DNA from: Chitinophaga pinensis | GTDB taxonomy: Bacteria > Bacteroidota > Bacteroidia > NS11-12g > UBA9320 | Direction: 5' to 3' | DNA length: 50,061 nucleotides | Assembly (NCBI GenBank): GCA_945907065.1 | Contig: CAMDSC010000017.1 | Location: 1 to 50,061 of the forward strand | Shown: one piece after another, positions 48,590-50,061 of the stretch | Layout of the letters: every line of letters begins with the position of its first letter | How positions within the stretch are numbered: the stretch's first letter is position 1 | The notes under the pieces: model-generated | Databases searched by the model: none | Seen by the model: the letters and a program-made list of their open reading frames with translations, nothing else | What the model was told of the DNA's origin: nothing | Made by a program: the position numbers and the translations under genes

Positions 48590-49459
48590 ATGATCAAAGG
48601 AAAATTAATCTCAATAGGCGGAGCAGAAGACAAAGGCACAGAGGCCGAGCCTGATTTTATCCAAAAAAATAACCTTAATTTTTTTGAACTTGGAATACTA
48701 AAGCGAGTTGTTGAAGAAATTGGCGGCAGCCATTCAAATATTGAAGTTATCACTACAGCGTCATCCATACCCGAAGAAGTAGGTGAAAATTACCTGAAAG
48801 CTTTTGGTAAAATTGGGTGTGATAATGTTGGTATAATTCATATAAAGTATAGGGAAGATGCGGATAATCCTGATTTTATTAAACGGATAAAAAATTGTGC
48901 CGGTGTAATGTTTTCGGGAGGAAACCAATTGCGATTAACTACTATTTTAGGTGGCTCAGAATTAATGAAAATTATTCATGACCGCTATGAAAATGAAAAT
49001 TTTATAGTAGCCGGAACTAGTGCCGGAGCTATGGCCATGAGCAATACAATGATATATCATGGAAATAGTACCACCGCTCATTTAAAAGGCGAGGTTAGAA
49101 TAACCACCGGTTTGGCTTTTTTACAAAATGTAATTATTGATTCACACTTTGAAAAACGCGGCCGTTTTGGGCGCTTGGCTCAGGCTGTGGGTTGCAATCC
49201 ATCGTGTGTTGGTATTGGGTTGGGCGAAGATACTGGCTTAATAATTAGTGAAGGCAATCATTTTGAAGCCATTGGCAGTGGTTGTGTTATTATTGTTGAC
49301 GGGCACAAAATCCGTCATTCCAATATTGCAGATATACCTGAAGGTAGCCCTATTTCGTTAGAAAACTTAATTGTACATGTAATGGTGGATGGCGATAGTT
49401 ATGATTTGAAAGAACGCCAATTTCACGGTAATTTTATATCACTGATGCAGGAGCATTAA
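48590..49459 (+). CDS. cphB: Cyanophycinase (peptidase S51)
   Basis: 289 residues, a serine exopeptidase that releases beta-Asp-Arg dipeptides from cyanophycin. The nucleophile lies in GTSAGA (Ser144), with FSGGNQ (108-113) and the substrate-binding region DSHFEKRGRFGRL (184-196, including His186) intact. The start ATG gives the usual MIKGKLISIGGAEDKG. It is divergent from cphA across 301 bases; the upstream TATTTTTG at 48512 could be a -7 element with a leader of about 65 bases. Confidence 0.95.
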   Translation: MIKGKLISIGGAEDKGTEAEPDFIQKNNLNFFELGILKRVVEEIGGSHSNIEVITTASSIPEEVGENYLKAFGKIGCDNVGIIHIKYREDADNPDFIKRIKNCAGVMFSGGNQLRLTTILGGSELMKIIHDRYENENFIVAGTSAGAMAMSNTMIYHGNSTTAHLKGEVRITTGLAFLQNVIIDSHFEKRGRFGRLAQAVGCNPSCVGIGLGEDTGLIISEGNHFEAIGSGCVIIVDGHKIRHSNIADIPEGSPISLENLIVHVMVDGDSYDLKERQFHGNFISLMQEH

Positions 49460-50061
49460 GCACTACTTGCGTCATGGAAAAGTTTACATAAAAACAACTT
49501 GACAAAAATTTATTCCATAAAATTTCTGCTATTTTTTTCTTTTCTATTTCTTTTTTAAATTGGCTCTTATAGCCAAATACCAAGTAAATATATTTTAAAT
49601 TCTTTACCCGTTGAACACTATAAATTTCAAATCTTACAAGCATTGTCGCATTACCCTGAACTTAAAAATACCAGAATTGAATTTAAGTGTAAAAATATAA
49701 AAACAACTCTTCTTTGTCGGCCTAAAATACTTACCATTTTTTTACCTCCAAAAAAAACGCAGCTTTACAAGTAAGAAAAGTATTCAGAATATAAAAAGCC
49801 CTTTGACGACTTGTAATAAACCACTATGTTTGAATAATAAAGTATCCTAAAAGGTATACAAAGCCAACCATTTTGGAAGGTATATATATACTTTTATGAT
49901 ACATATATACTAGTTATGGGAAAGTTTAAAACGACAAAGCGGTTCAAGGCAGGCTGATCATCTAAAGTGACAGACAAAAAAGTGGAGACAAGTAAACCAC
50001 TTAAAAAAAACAGGGAGTATTCCGAAAATCCATAAGAGTAGGAACAAAATTTAAAAAAATA
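49460..50061. other. AT-rich region without a supported gene
   Basis: About 600 bases after cyanophycinase. Short ORFs exist but none has a plausible start, length or family signal. The stretch around 49845-49912 has repeated 'ggtatacaa', 'ggtatatatatac' and 'catatatac' elements. The only lysine-rich reading frame near the right edge (from 49916) is interrupted by a TGA after 13 codons. Confidence 0.5.

Noticed and set aside
49434-49643. 69-codon leftward ORF after cyanophycinase
   Set aside because: It overlaps the cphB end, has no promoter or homologous pattern and is rich in AT-derived codons.
49916-50031. Lysine-rich rightward frame with an internal TGA near the right edge
   Set aside because: Thirteen codons then a TGA, followed by another open stretch in the same frame; a recoded or broken gene is possible but nothing supports it over chance.
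1-50061. CRISPR array, riboswitch, rRNA or phage gene cluster
   Set aside because: I saw no regularly spaced direct repeats, rRNA sequence, phage structural genes or recognisable riboswitch core.

Overview
The window is AT-rich DNA from a member of the Bacteroidota. The evidence is three kinds of type IX secretion (T9SS) C-terminal sorting domain, an ECF sigma/FecR/TonB-receptor/DUF4249 locus, DUF3098, a YebC gene, and at least one promoter with the Bacteroidota consensus TTTG-N19-TAnnTTTG in front of tRNA-Val. I cannot place it below phylum with confidence; a Chitinophagales- or Sphingobacteriales-like environmental lineage would fit.

Left part (1-9.4 kb): the edge of an IS3-type insertion sequence abuts a short secreted ORF that it may have truncated. 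A hairpin-rich dispersed repeat follows, then heme A synthase (ctaA), then two very large tandem paralogous surface proteins with SBBP-like repeats, PKD domains and a type B T9SS sorting domain. The second paralog carries three copies of a two-PKD module where the first carries one.

Housekeeping block (9.4-24.3 kb): lysS, ftsX, DUF3098 and uppP run in one direction (tRNA charging, divisome, lipid carrier recycling). An acyl-CoA carboxylase beta subunit, YebC, a T9SS-A protein, a SNF2 helicase, a DUF2231-like membrane protein, an outer-membrane-type protein and threonine aldolase follow.

24.3-31 kb: an EF-G paralog lacking the catalytic histidine of EF-G overlaps a PqqB-like metallo-hydrolase lipoprotein. 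A beta-strand-repeat T9SS protein and a tRNA-Val with a clear promoter and terminator come next. An ECF sigma factor, a 51-residue FecR-N-like peptide, FecR, an STN-type TonB receptor and a DUF4249 lipoprotein then form a trans-envelope signalling and uptake operon.

35-44.7 kb is more accessory: a LYS9-like saccharopine dehydrogenase, DUF3050, a 5'-damaged NADP-binding gene, DUF2200 and DUF1801. After these comes an HTH regulator divergent from an SDR/CPBP/SDR operon and a CsgG-like secreted protein. Their upstream regions share the same palindrome (TTGCA-N5-TGCAA), suggesting a small regulon; this is my best candidate for an undescribed system.

Right part (44.7-50 kb): a 56-bp perfect palindrome, a degenerate polyprenol-kinase-like membrane protein, and a divergent cyanophycin synthetase/cyanophycinase pair that would make and mobilise a nitrogen-storage polymer. 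The last 600 bases hold no gene that I can support.
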